From an uncultured Prevotellaceae bacterium (GTDB taxonomy: Bacteria > Bacteroidota > Bacteroidia > Bacteroidales > Bacteroidaceae), in the NCBI GenBank assembly GCA_902778255.1, contig CACYXD010000009.1, positions 47,986 through 111,985 of the forward strand: 64,000 nt of DNA, written 5' to 3'. The position numbers were made by a program, and so were the translations under genes. Of the stretch, positions 14,973 to 22,591 are shown in pieces. Below the pieces are notes generated by a model. The model saw only the letters and a list, made by a program, of their open reading frames with translations, made no database searches and was not told the origin of the DNA. Position 1 is the first letter of the stretch, and every line of letters begins with the position of its first letter.

Positions 14973-16472
14973 ATGTTATCAGAAAAAGACCTTAAACAGA
15001 TTGCCCTGCGTGGCATCACAGAGAAACAGATTGAGACTCAGCTGAAGGAGTTTGAGACAGGTTTTCCATTTCTTAAATTAGAGGCCGCCGCTGCAGTAGG
15101 AAACGGCATCGTGGCTCCTAACGAGAATGAGCGCAAGCAATATGTGAAAGCGTGGGAGGACTACAAGGCTGCAGGCAAGCGTATCGTAAAGTTCGTACCC
15201 GCCTCTGGTGCCGCCAGCCGTATGTTCAAGAATATGTTCGCATTCGTGGATGCCGACTACGACGTGCCCACCACTGATTTCGAGAAGAAATACTTCAACG
15301 AGATTGAGAAGTTTGCCTTCTACGAGGCACTGGATGCTGTTTGCGTGAAGAACGAGGGCAAGGGCATCAAGGCGCTGATGGCAGAAGGCAACTATAAGGC
15401 TGTGGCTGCCAACATGCTGAAGGCCGAGGGGCTGAACTACGGACAGCTGCCAAAGGGTATGCTGCTGTTCCATAAATATGCCGAGGGTGCTCGCACACCT
15501 ATGGAGGAGCACTTGGTAGAGGGTGCGTTCTATGCCGCCTCAAAGGGTGAGGCCCACGTACACTTCACCGTGAGTCACGACCATTTGGAATTCTTCAAAG
15601 CAAAGGTGGCTGAAAAGGCCGACGGCTTTGCAAAGAAATACGGCATCAAATACGATATCACCTTCTCTGAACAGAAGCCAAGCACAGATACCGTAGCAGC
15701 CAATCCCGACAACACGCCTTTCCGCGAGGCCGACGGCTCATTGCTGTTCCGTCCAGGCGGTCACGGCGCCCTGATAGAGAACCTGAACGAGATTGAGGCC
15801 GATGTGATCTTCATCAAGAATATCGACAACGTGGTGCCTGATCGTTTGAAGCCAGAGACCGTAGAATGGAAGCAGGTCATTGCCGGCGTACTGGTGAGTC
15901 TGCAGAAGCAGGCCTTCGAGTATCTGCGTATCCTCGATGGCAACCCATCAGAGGCTCAAATCGCCGAAATCGCCAAGTTCGTAGAAAAGAACCTCTGCAC
16001 CAACCCCAAGAATAACAAGGTAGATGCCGCCTATCTGCGCAAGAAGCTGAACCGCCCCATGCGTGTGTGCGGCGTGGTGAAGAATGTGGGCGAGCCTGGT
16101 GGCGGTCCGTTCCTCACCTATAATCAGGACGGCACGGTGAGCCTGCAGATTCTGGAGGGCAGTCAGATTGATACCAACAATGCTGAATACATGAAGATGT
16201 TTACACAGGGCACGCACTTCAACCCCGTGGACTTGGTATGTGCCGTAAAGGACTATCAAGGCAAGCCGTTCAACCTGCCCGACTTCGTGGATAAGACCAC
16301 AGGCTTCATCTCCAGCAAGTCTAAGGGTGGCAAGGAACTGAAGGCATTGGAGTTGCCCGGATTGTGGAACGGTGCCATGAGCGACTGGTCAACAATCTTC
16401 GTAGAGGTGCCCCTGGGCACGTTCAACCCCGTGAAGACGGTTAACGACCTGCTGCGCGAACAGCATCAGTAA
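14973..16472 (+). CDS. DUF4301 family protein
   Basis: This 499-residue cytoplasmic protein belongs to DUF4301, a family found mainly in Bacteroidetes with no established function. The start MLSEKDLKQIALRGIT and the segments VPASGAASRMFKNM (about 75), FTVSHDHLEFF (about 195) and FRPGGHGALIENLNEIEADVIFIKNIDNV (split by the length rule: FRPGGHGAL, then NLNEIEADVIFIKNIDNV) are characteristic. The HGAL and KNIDN segments resemble a nucleotidyltransferase-like or sugar-phosphate-binding site, so an enzymatic role is possible, but this is inference. The gene has a strong promoter and is followed after 4 bp by mltG, suggesting an operon. Confidence 0.88.
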   Translation: MLSEKDLKQIALRGITEKQIETQLKEFETGFPFLKLEAAAAVGNGIVAPNENERKQYVKAWEDYKAAGKRIVKFVPASGAASRMFKNMFAFVDADYDVPTTDFEKKYFNEIEKFAFYEALDAVCVKNEGKGIKALMAEGNYKAVAANMLKAEGLNYGQLPKGMLLFHKYAEGARTPMEEHLVEGAFYAASKGEAHVHFTVSHDHLEFFKAKVAEKADGFAKKYGIKYDITFSEQKPSTDTVAANPDNTPFREADGSLLFRPGGHGALIENLNEIEADVIFIKNIDNVVPDRLKPETVEWKQVIAGVLVSLQKQAFEYLRILDGNPSEAQIAEIAKFVEKNLCTNPKNNKVDAAYLRKKLNRPMRVCGVVKNVGEPGGGPFLTYNQDGTVSLQILEGSQIDTNNAEYMKMFTQGTHFNPVDLVCAVKDYQGKPFNLPDFVDKTTGFISSKSKGGKELKALELPGLWNGAMSDWSTIFVEVPLGTFNPVKTVNDLLREQHQ

Positions 16473-16476
16473 ACTC

Positions 16477-17511
16477 ATGATAATGAAACGAAAAAGAGCA
16501 AAGTATTACCTGATTCCAGCCATCCTCTGCATGGCTGGAATCGTAGCTATTGGCTACTACTACTTCTTCACTGCTTTTGCTGCACAAAGCGACAGCAAGC
16601 AGTATGTTTATATCGATGATGACGATACATCTGACTCGGTATATGCAAAACTAGAAACGCTGGCATCACATAGCGCCCTCACAGGATTCCGTACGCTGGC
16701 CCGTCATTACGACTATGATGAGCATGTACGCTCAGGACGCTATGCCATAGAGCCTGGCATGAACACAGTCAACGTGTTTCGTATGATGAAAAACGGGCGT
16801 CAGGAACCCTTGATGCTGACCATCCCCGAGTGTCGCACGATGGATCAGATGGCTGCCAGACTATCAAAGAAATTGATGCTCGACAGCACCAGCATCGCAC
16901 AAGCTCTCAACGATGAGGACTTCTGTGAGCAGTTGGGCTACGACACATGCACCATCGCCGCCGTGTTTGTACCCAACACGTACGAGGTGTATTGGAACAC
17001 CAGCATCGATAAATTGATGCAGCGCATGAAAAGCGAGCACGACAAGTTCTGGACGGAAGAGCGCAAGCAGAAAGCCAGGACGCTGGGATTATCGACAGAT
17101 GAAGTGTGCACGCTGGCCAGTATCATTGACGAGGAGACGGCCAACAATGCCGAGAAGCCCATGATTGCAGGGATGTATCTGAACCGTCTGAAGATTGGTA
17201 TGCCACTGCAGGCTGATCCCACGGTGAAATTTGCCTTGAAAGACTTCACCCTGAAGCGCATCTACCATAACCACCTGGAGGTTAACAGTCCCTACAACAC
17301 CTATAAGAACACAGGACTGCCTCCCGGTCCTATCAAGGTGGCTTCTATCCATGGCATCGATGCTGTGCTCAATCGCGTGGCCCATAATTATATATATATG
17401 TGTGCCAAAGAAGACTTCTCGGGCACGCATAATTTCGCCACCAGTTATCAAGAGCATCTCAACAACGCAGCACGCTATGCAAAGGCGCTCAACGAACGGA
17501 ATATAAAATAA
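16477..17511 (+). CDS. mltG: Endolytic murein transglycosylase MltG (YceG-like)
   Basis: MltG cleaves nascent peptidoglycan strands next to the cytoplasmic membrane and helps end glycan chains. This 344-residue protein has one N-terminal membrane anchor (about 10-32, YLIPAILCMAGIVAIGYYYFF) with the rest outside. A LysM-like subdomain precedes the catalytic domain. The catalytic region reads LASIIDEETANNAEKPMIAG, in which the first Glu of the pair is the expected catalytic residue, then MYLNRLKIGMPLQADPTV and NTYKNTGLPPGPI. Length and motifs are as expected. It starts 4 bp after the DUF4301 stop. Confidence 0.93.
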   Translation: MIMKRKRAKYYLIPAILCMAGIVAIGYYYFFTAFAAQSDSKQYVYIDDDDTSDSVYAKLETLASHSALTGFRTLARHYDYDEHVRSGRYAIEPGMNTVNVFRMMKNGRQEPLMLTIPECRTMDQMAARLSKKLMLDSTSIAQALNDEDFCEQLGYDTCTIAAVFVPNTYEVYWNTSIDKLMQRMKSEHDKFWTEERKQKARTLGLSTDEVCTLASIIDEETANNAEKPMIAGMYLNRLKIGMPLQADPTVKFALKDFTLKRIYHNHLEVNSPYNTYKNTGLPPGPIKVASIHGIDAVLNRVAHNYIYMCAKEDFSGTHNFATSYQEHLNNAARYAKALNERNIK

Positions 17512-17542
17512 TTAAGAATTAAGAATTAAGAATTAAGAATTA
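17511..17542. repeat. Perfect 7-bp tandem repeat (ATTAAGA x4 plus partial)
   Basis: Four exact ATTAAGA copies and a four-base remainder start at the mltG stop codon and end 5 bp before the glnS -7 box, covering the place where a -33 element would be. Confidence 0.95.
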
Positions 17543-17547
17543 TTTTG

Positions 17548-17555
17548 TACCTTTG
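17548..17555 (+). promoter_or_regulatory. -7 box of glnS promoter
   Basis: TACCTTTG matches TAnnTTTG and precedes the glnS ATG by 33 bp. The -33 position is occupied by the ATTAAGA repeat instead of TTTG. Confidence 0.7.
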
Positions 17556-17588
17556 CAGTCTCAAAATTTAAAATACAAGAAAAAGCAT

Positions 17589-19388
17589 ATGGCAGAAATG
17601 ATACAGAACGAAGGCGAGGAGAAGAAAAGCCTCAGCTTCATAGAACAGATGGTGAAAGATGACCTGGCAGAAGGAAAGAACGGTGGACGTATGCAGACAC
17701 GTTTCCCACCAGAGCCCAACGGCTACTTGCACATTGGTCACGCTAAGGCTATTGCCATCGACTTCGGACTGGCAAAGAAATATGGCGGCGAGTGCAACCT
17801 GCGCTTCGACGATACCAACCCTGTGAAAGAGGATACTGAGTTTATTGAGAATATCGAACAGGATATCAAATGGCTGGGCTACGAGTGGGCGCACGTCTAC
17901 TATGCCAGCGACTATTTCCAGGAGTTGTGGGATTTTGCCGTATGGCTCATCAAGCAGGGACGTGCCTATGTGGACGAACAAAGTGCTGAGGTGATTGCCC
18001 AGCAGAAGGGTACCACTACCAGTTCTGGCACCAACTCGCCTTATCGCGACCGTCCTGTGGAAGAGAACCTCAAGCTGTTTGAATTTATGAACAGCGGTAA
18101 GTGCCAGCCTGGCAAAATGGTGCTGCGCGCCAAGATCGACATGGCTCACCCCAACATGCTGTTCCGTGACCCCCTGATCTATCGCGTACTGAATATTCCT
18201 CACGTGAAGACGGGTGATAAGTGGAACGCCTACCCCATGTACGACTTCACCCACGGGCAGTGTGATTTCCTTGAGGGCGTCACACACTCATGGTGTACAC
18301 TCGAATTCGTGGAACACCGTCCCTTGTACGATCTCTTCGTAGGCTGGATGAAGGAATGGATGAAATCTATAGGATCTATAGAGAATCTAGGGTATCTAGG
18401 AAATCTAGACAAAAAAGCCCTTGAGGCCTTCGAGGGTCCCCGTCAGACAGAGTTCAATAAGTTGAACCTGAACTATATCCTACTGTCAAAGCGCAATCTG
18501 CGCACACTGGTCAGCGAAGGACTGGTCAACGGATGGGACGACCCCCGTATGCCGACTATCTGCGGTTTCCGTCGTCGCGGCTACTCTCCCGAAGGTATCA
18601 AGAACTTTATGGAGAAGATTGGATACACCAAGATTGACGCGCTGAATGATATGGCACTCTTCGAAAGTGCGCTGCGCGATGATTTGAACACCCGTGCCCT
18701 GCGTGTCAGCGCCGTGCTCGACCCCGTGAAGGTGGTTATCACCAACTATCCCGAAGGTCAGCAGGAGATGCTCACGGCTATCAACAACCCTGAGAATGAG
18801 GCAGATGGCACACACGAGGTGGAGTTCAGCCGCGAATTGTGGATCGAGCGTGACGACTTCATGGAAGAAGCCGAGAAAAAGTTTATGCGCCTGGCTCCAG
18901 GGAAGGAGGTGCGCCTGAAGAATGCCTATATCATCAAGTGCGACGAGGAACACCCCTGCGACAAGGATGCCGACGGCAAGGTGACCACCATCTATTGCAC
19001 CTATGATCCCGAGACACGTAGCGGACTGCCTGGTGCCAACCGCAAGATTAAGGGTAAGACCCTGCACTGGGTAAGTTGTCACAACGCCGTGAAGGCTGAA
19101 GTTCGCCTATACGAACGCCTGTGGAAGATGGAGAACCCACGCGATGAGTTGAAGCGTCTGGAGGAAGAGGAAGGTATCAAGGGGGCTGATGCATTGCGTC
19201 AGATGATGAATCCTGATAACCTGCATATCCTCACCAACTGCTACATCGAGCCTTTCGCAGCAAAACTGCCTGCCTTGAGTTATCTGCAGTTCCAGCGTAT
19301 CGGCTACTTCAACGTAGATCCCGACTCTACACCAGAAAAGCCCGTATTCAACAAGACCGTGGGGCTGAAGGACACGTGGAAAAAATAA
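17589..19388 (+). CDS. glnS: Glutaminyl-tRNA synthetase
   Basis: This class I synthetase charges tRNA-Gln. The ATG at 17589 is chosen; an in-frame TTG at 17553 overlaps the -7 box and cannot be the start. The HIGH-like motif reads PPEPNGYLHIGHAKA (about residue 40), and the KMSKS-equivalent appears as LLSKRNLRTLV. The GlnRS-type signature VTHSWCTLEFVEHRPLYD is present. The C-terminal anticodon-binding beta barrels are complete. Between RPLYDLFVGWMKEW and EGPRQTEF there is an unusual segment (KSIGSIENLGYLGNLDK) encoded by a short DNA repeat, described separately. At 599 residues it is slightly longer than typical E. coli-type GlnRS. Confidence 0.97.
   Translation: MAEMIQNEGEEKKSLSFIEQMVKDDLAEGKNGGRMQTRFPPEPNGYLHIGHAKAIAIDFGLAKKYGGECNLRFDDTNPVKEDTEFIENIEQDIKWLGYEWAHVYYASDYFQELWDFAVWLIKQGRAYVDEQSAEVIAQQKGTTTSSGTNSPYRDRPVEENLKLFEFMNSGKCQPGKMVLRAKIDMAHPNMLFRDPLIYRVLNIPHVKTGDKWNAYPMYDFTHGQCDFLEGVTHSWCTLEFVEHRPLYDLFVGWMKEWMKSIGSIENLGYLGNLDKKALEAFEGPRQTEFNKLNLNYILLSKRNLRTLVSEGLVNGWDDPRMPTICGFRRRGYSPEGIKNFMEKIGYTKIDALNDMALFESALRDDLNTRALRVSAVLDPVKVVITNYPEGQQEMLTAINNPENEADGTHEVEFSRELWIERDDFMEEAEKKFMRLAPGKEVRLKNAYIIKCDEEHPCDKDADGKVTTIYCTYDPETRSGLPGANRKIKGKTLHWVSCHNAVKAEVRLYERLWKMENPRDELKRLEEEEGIKGADALRQMMNPDNLHILTNCYIEPFAAKLPALSYLQFQRIGYFNVDPDSTPEKPVFNKTVGLKDTWKK
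18365..18409 (+). repeat. Short ATCTA repeat inside glnS
   Basis: ATCTA occurs five times at spacings of 9-11 bp (18365, 18374, 18385, 18394, 18403). It encodes a linker rich in Gly, Ile, Leu and Asn between conserved GlnRS segments. Confidence 0.85.
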
Positions 19389-19397
19389 AATCTGCCA

Positions 19398-20840
19398 ATG
19401 AAGCAAACAGGTGATGACTACTTTGATAGTGCTGATTTCCACCAGTTGCTGTCAGCATACGAGACATCCATGAATGCAGGCGAGCCTGTGTTCATGGATG
19501 CCGATGATTTAGTAGACATTGCCGACTATTACCAATATACAGGCCATAAAGACGAAGCAGAAAAGGCCATATCTATGGCACTCAGTCTTTCACCTGGTGC
19601 CATCGGACCTCTTACCTATCGCATACACGAGGCATTATACAAAGGGAATACTCAACGTGCCTGGGATTTTCTGGATCAGATTATCGACACAGATGAACTT
19701 GACTACATGTATGACAAGGCAGAAATTATGCTTGCCGAAGGCTATATCGAGGAGACTGATGAATATCTACGTCAACAGCTGTCAAATATGGACAAATATG
19801 AACGACAAGATTTCATCAATGACGTAGCAAACATCTTTACCGAGAATGAACAGCCAGAGAAGGCCATGCAATGGATGTCAATGGTTCATCAAAAGGACAC
19901 ACCAGATTTCAAAGAACTGATGGCCCGCACTCTTTTCTCTTTAGGGAAATACAAAGATAGCGAAAGGATTTTTCGAGAATTGGTTGACACAGACCCCTTC
20001 TCGAAGAACTACTGGAATGCGCTGGCTTCCGTTCAGTATATGAATGAAAACTATCAAGAAGCAATACAAAGCAGCGAGTATTCCATTGCCATTGATCCTA
20101 ATAACCCAGAGGGTTTACTGGCAAAAGCCAATGGGCTCTATCGACTAGAGAATTTCGAGGAGGCGCTGAAATATTATCAACGATACTCGGAGCAAGTGCC
20201 AGAAGATGAATTCGCACTACTTTACCAAGGCACATGTCTAATCTGTTTGGAAAGAGCAGAAGAAGGCATCAGCGTACTTCAGAAGGCAATCTATACGGCT
20301 CCTAAAGAATCACCCTATATTGACGATATCTACCAAGAACTTGCCTTTGCATACTGTGAGCTGAAAGAGACTGACAAAGCCCTTGAGGCTCTCAATAAAA
20401 CTGACGAGTTGGATTGTGACCATATACACATACAGGTCATCAAAGGCCATGTATTGCTTGCTGCAGGGCGATTGGATGAGGCAGAACAAGCATTTCATAA
20501 AGCCATCAGCCTGAGTGACGATCCACGTCAGACGCTGCTACGGGTCATCGTCTCGTTTTACGACAACAAGTATCTTCATGCTGCCTACAAATTGTTTAAG
20601 AACTATTTTGCCTATTACGAAAACGAAAACGAAGGCACTCCCACTACAGAAGGTTATGCATACATGGCACAATGCTGCTATGATTTGGAATACTACGATG
20701 AGTTTCTTAATTATCTGAAAAGGGCCTGTGCTGTCAATCCAGAAGAGTGTAGGCAAGTATTGGGGCATTTGTTCCCAAAAGAGATGAAGCCTGACGATTA
20801 TTGTCAATATATCAAGAAGAAATTGAAGATTGAAGATTAA
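19398..20840 (+). CDS. Tetratricopeptide repeat protein
   Basis: This 480-residue cytoplasmic protein is made almost wholly of TPR-like helical pairs. Examples are YYQYTGHKDEAEKAISMALSL near 45, FSLGKYKDSERIFRELVDTDP near 185, YQEAIQSSEYSIAIDPNNPEG near 220, and LLAAGRLDEAEQAFHKAISL near 355. No signal peptide or membrane span is seen. TPR arrays bind other proteins; the partner is unknown. The gene begins 9 bp after glnS and precedes a DedA gene by 18 bp, so it is probably part of the glnS transcript. No enzyme domain is visible. Confidence 0.88.
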   Translation: MKQTGDDYFDSADFHQLLSAYETSMNAGEPVFMDADDLVDIADYYQYTGHKDEAEKAISMALSLSPGAIGPLTYRIHEALYKGNTQRAWDFLDQIIDTDELDYMYDKAEIMLAEGYIEETDEYLRQQLSNMDKYERQDFINDVANIFTENEQPEKAMQWMSMVHQKDTPDFKELMARTLFSLGKYKDSERIFRELVDTDPFSKNYWNALASVQYMNENYQEAIQSSEYSIAIDPNNPEGLLAKANGLYRLENFEEALKYYQRYSEQVPEDEFALLYQGTCLICLERAEEGISVLQKAIYTAPKESPYIDDIYQELAFAYCELKETDKALEALNKTDELDCDHIHIQVIKGHVLLAAGRLDEAEQAFHKAISLSDDPRQTLLRVIVSFYDNKYLHAAYKLFKNYFAYYENENEGTPTTEGYAYMAQCCYDLEYYDEFLNYLKRACAVNPEECRQVLGHLFPKEMKPDDYCQYIKKKLKIED

Positions 20841-20858
20841 GAATTTAGGATAGAAAAT

Positions 20859-21485
20859 ATGAACTGGATAAGCACCTTACTTGGAAACCTGAATTACGGT
20901 ACAATCCTATTGCTGATGCTACTGGAAAGTACCGTTATTCCTGTACCATCGGAACTCGTAGTAGCACCCGCAGCCTACCACTCGGCTAGCGGCGAACTCA
21001 ACATCTTTCTTGTCATACTCTTTGCTACTATAGGAGCAGACTTAGGTGCCTCAATAAACTATTTCGTAGCGCTATACGTAGGACGCCCGGTTATCTACCG
21101 ATTTGCCAACAGCAAATGGGGGAAGATGTGTCTGCTCAACCAAGAGAAAGTGGAGAAAAGTGAGCGTTATTTCGACAATCATGGCGTGATGGCTACATTA
21201 ACAGGCCGCCTGGTGCCAGGAATCCGCCATCTTATCAGTATCCCTGCCGGGCTGGCACGTATGTCCTATTGGAAATTCTTGCTCTACACAACAATAGGTG
21301 CAGGTGTATGGCACACTATATTGGCAGGAATGGGTTGGTATCTAAGTACTATTGTATCAGAAGACCAACTAAATGACAAAATCAAGGAATGGAATCATTA
21401 TATCGTCTTTGTGATTTTGGCTATTGTCATTATCGCCATCACATACATTGTAATTAAAAATATCATAAAAGCAAAGAAAGCATAA
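20859..21485 (+). CDS. DedA family membrane protein
   Basis: This 208-residue integral membrane protein belongs to the DedA/VTT superfamily. Members help recycle lipid carriers such as undecaprenyl phosphate and maintain membrane potential. It shows the family motif LTGRLVPGIRHLISIPAGLARM (near 113-134), with its conserved Arg and Gly residues, and an N-terminal re-entrant-like LLESTVIPVPSELVVAPAAY (written here only in part: ESTVIPVPSELVV). About four to five membrane segments are evident, the last at the C-terminus (VILAIVIIAITYIVIKNI). It sits between a TPR protein and a nucleotide-sugar enzyme, which fits a role in envelope synthesis. The specific substrate is unknown. Confidence 0.9.
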   Translation: MNWISTLLGNLNYGTILLLMLLESTVIPVPSELVVAPAAYHSASGELNIFLVILFATIGADLGASINYFVALYVGRPVIYRFANSKWGKMCLLNQEKVEKSERYFDNHGVMATLTGRLVPGIRHLISIPAGLARMSYWKFLLYTTIGAGVWHTILAGMGWYLSTIVSEDQLNDKIKEWNHYIVFVILAIVIIAITYIVIKNIIKAKKA

Positions 21486-21514
21486 TAGATAAAACATAAA
21501 AAAAGCAATTGGTT

Positions 21515-22582
21515 ATGGCACAGAAAAACAATCATCTCGTGATTATGGCTGGTGGCGTGGGCGCCCGATTCTGGCCGATGAGCACAACAGAGAAGCCCAA
21601 ACAGTTTATTGACGTGTTGGGAACAGGTAAGACACTGCTCCAACTTACGGTTGAGCGTTTCGGAAACTTGGTCGCTCCTGAAAACATCTGGGTAGTGACC
21701 AATCAGAAATACCTCGACATCGTACATGAGCAGTTACCTCAGATTCCCGTTGGGAATATCCTCTGCGAGCCCTGCCGCCGTAACACTGCTCCATGTATTG
21801 CCTATGTATCATGGCGTATAAAAGCCAAAGATCCAAAGGCAAATATCGTAGTGACACCAAGCGACCACATTGTGATGAATGTGCAGGAGTTTCAGCGTGT
21901 TATTGAGGAATGTATGAATTTTACGGCCGATAGCGATGCTATTGTCACACTGGGTATGAAGCCTACCAGACCAGAGACTGGCTACGGCTACATACAGGCA
22001 GACCTCTCTGTGTCATCACTACGAAACAAAGGTATCTTCCGCGTGGAATCATTCCGCGAGAAGCCTGACTTGAAAACTGCTGAACAGTATATCAAGAAAA
22101 ATAATTATTTCTGGAATGCTGGCATCTTTATCTGGAACGTCAGTACCATTGTCAACGCTTTCCGCATCTATCAACCAAAGATCAACAAGATTTTCGAACA
22201 GATGCTACCTGTTTATGGTACGTCAGAAGAGCAGGCTCTTATCAATGAGAAGTTCCCTTTGTGCGAAAATATCTCTGTGGACTATGCCATTATGGAAAAG
22301 GCGGAAGAGATTTTCGTATGTCCTGCCGACTTTGGATGGAGTGACCTTGGCACATGGGGCTCACTGCAAACACAATCAAAGCGCGATATTTATGGAAACG
22401 CAAGTATCGGTGAGAACATCAACCTCTTTGACACCCACAACTGCATCATTCACACCACACAGGAAAAGAAAGTCGTTGTTCAGGGACTTGATGGTTACAT
22501 CGTAGCCGAGAACAACGACACGCTATTGATCTGCAAACTCTCGGAAGAACAGCGCATCAAGCAATTCTCCGGAGAATCATAA
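21515..22582 (+). CDS. Mannose-1-phosphate guanylyltransferase
   Basis: This enzyme makes GDP-mannose from mannose-1-phosphate and GTP, feeding GDP-mannose and GDP-fucose pathways for surface glycans. The ATG at 21515 (MAQKNNHLV) is preferred to an in-frame TTG at 21509. The nucleotidyltransferase signature is AGGVGARFWPMS followed by KPKQF near residue 15-32. VTPSDHIV (about 113) is the metal-binding Asp region and FREKPDLKTAEQY the sugar-phosphate site. ETGYGYIQ and WNAGIFIWN are also typical. At 355 residues it is the short, monofunctional form with no isomerase domain. It ends 9 bp from a convergent gene. Confidence 0.94.
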   Translation: MAQKNNHLVIMAGGVGARFWPMSTTEKPKQFIDVLGTGKTLLQLTVERFGNLVAPENIWVVTNQKYLDIVHEQLPQIPVGNILCEPCRRNTAPCIAYVSWRIKAKDPKANIVVTPSDHIVMNVQEFQRVIEECMNFTADSDAIVTLGMKPTRPETGYGYIQADLSVSSLRNKGIFRVESFREKPDLKTAEQYIKKNNYFWNAGIFIWNVSTIVNAFRIYQPKINKIFEQMLPVYGTSEEQALINEKFPLCENISVDYAIMEKAEEIFVCPADFGWSDLGTWGSLQTQSKRDIYGNASIGENINLFDTHNCIIHTTQEKKVVVQGLDGYIVAENNDTLLICKLSEEQRIKQFSGES

Positions 22583-22591
22583 TACCATTTA

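Noticed and set aside
17553-17588. TTG start of glnS at 17553
   Set aside because: The TTG is part of the TACCTTTG -7 box, so it would lie upstream of the transcript start.
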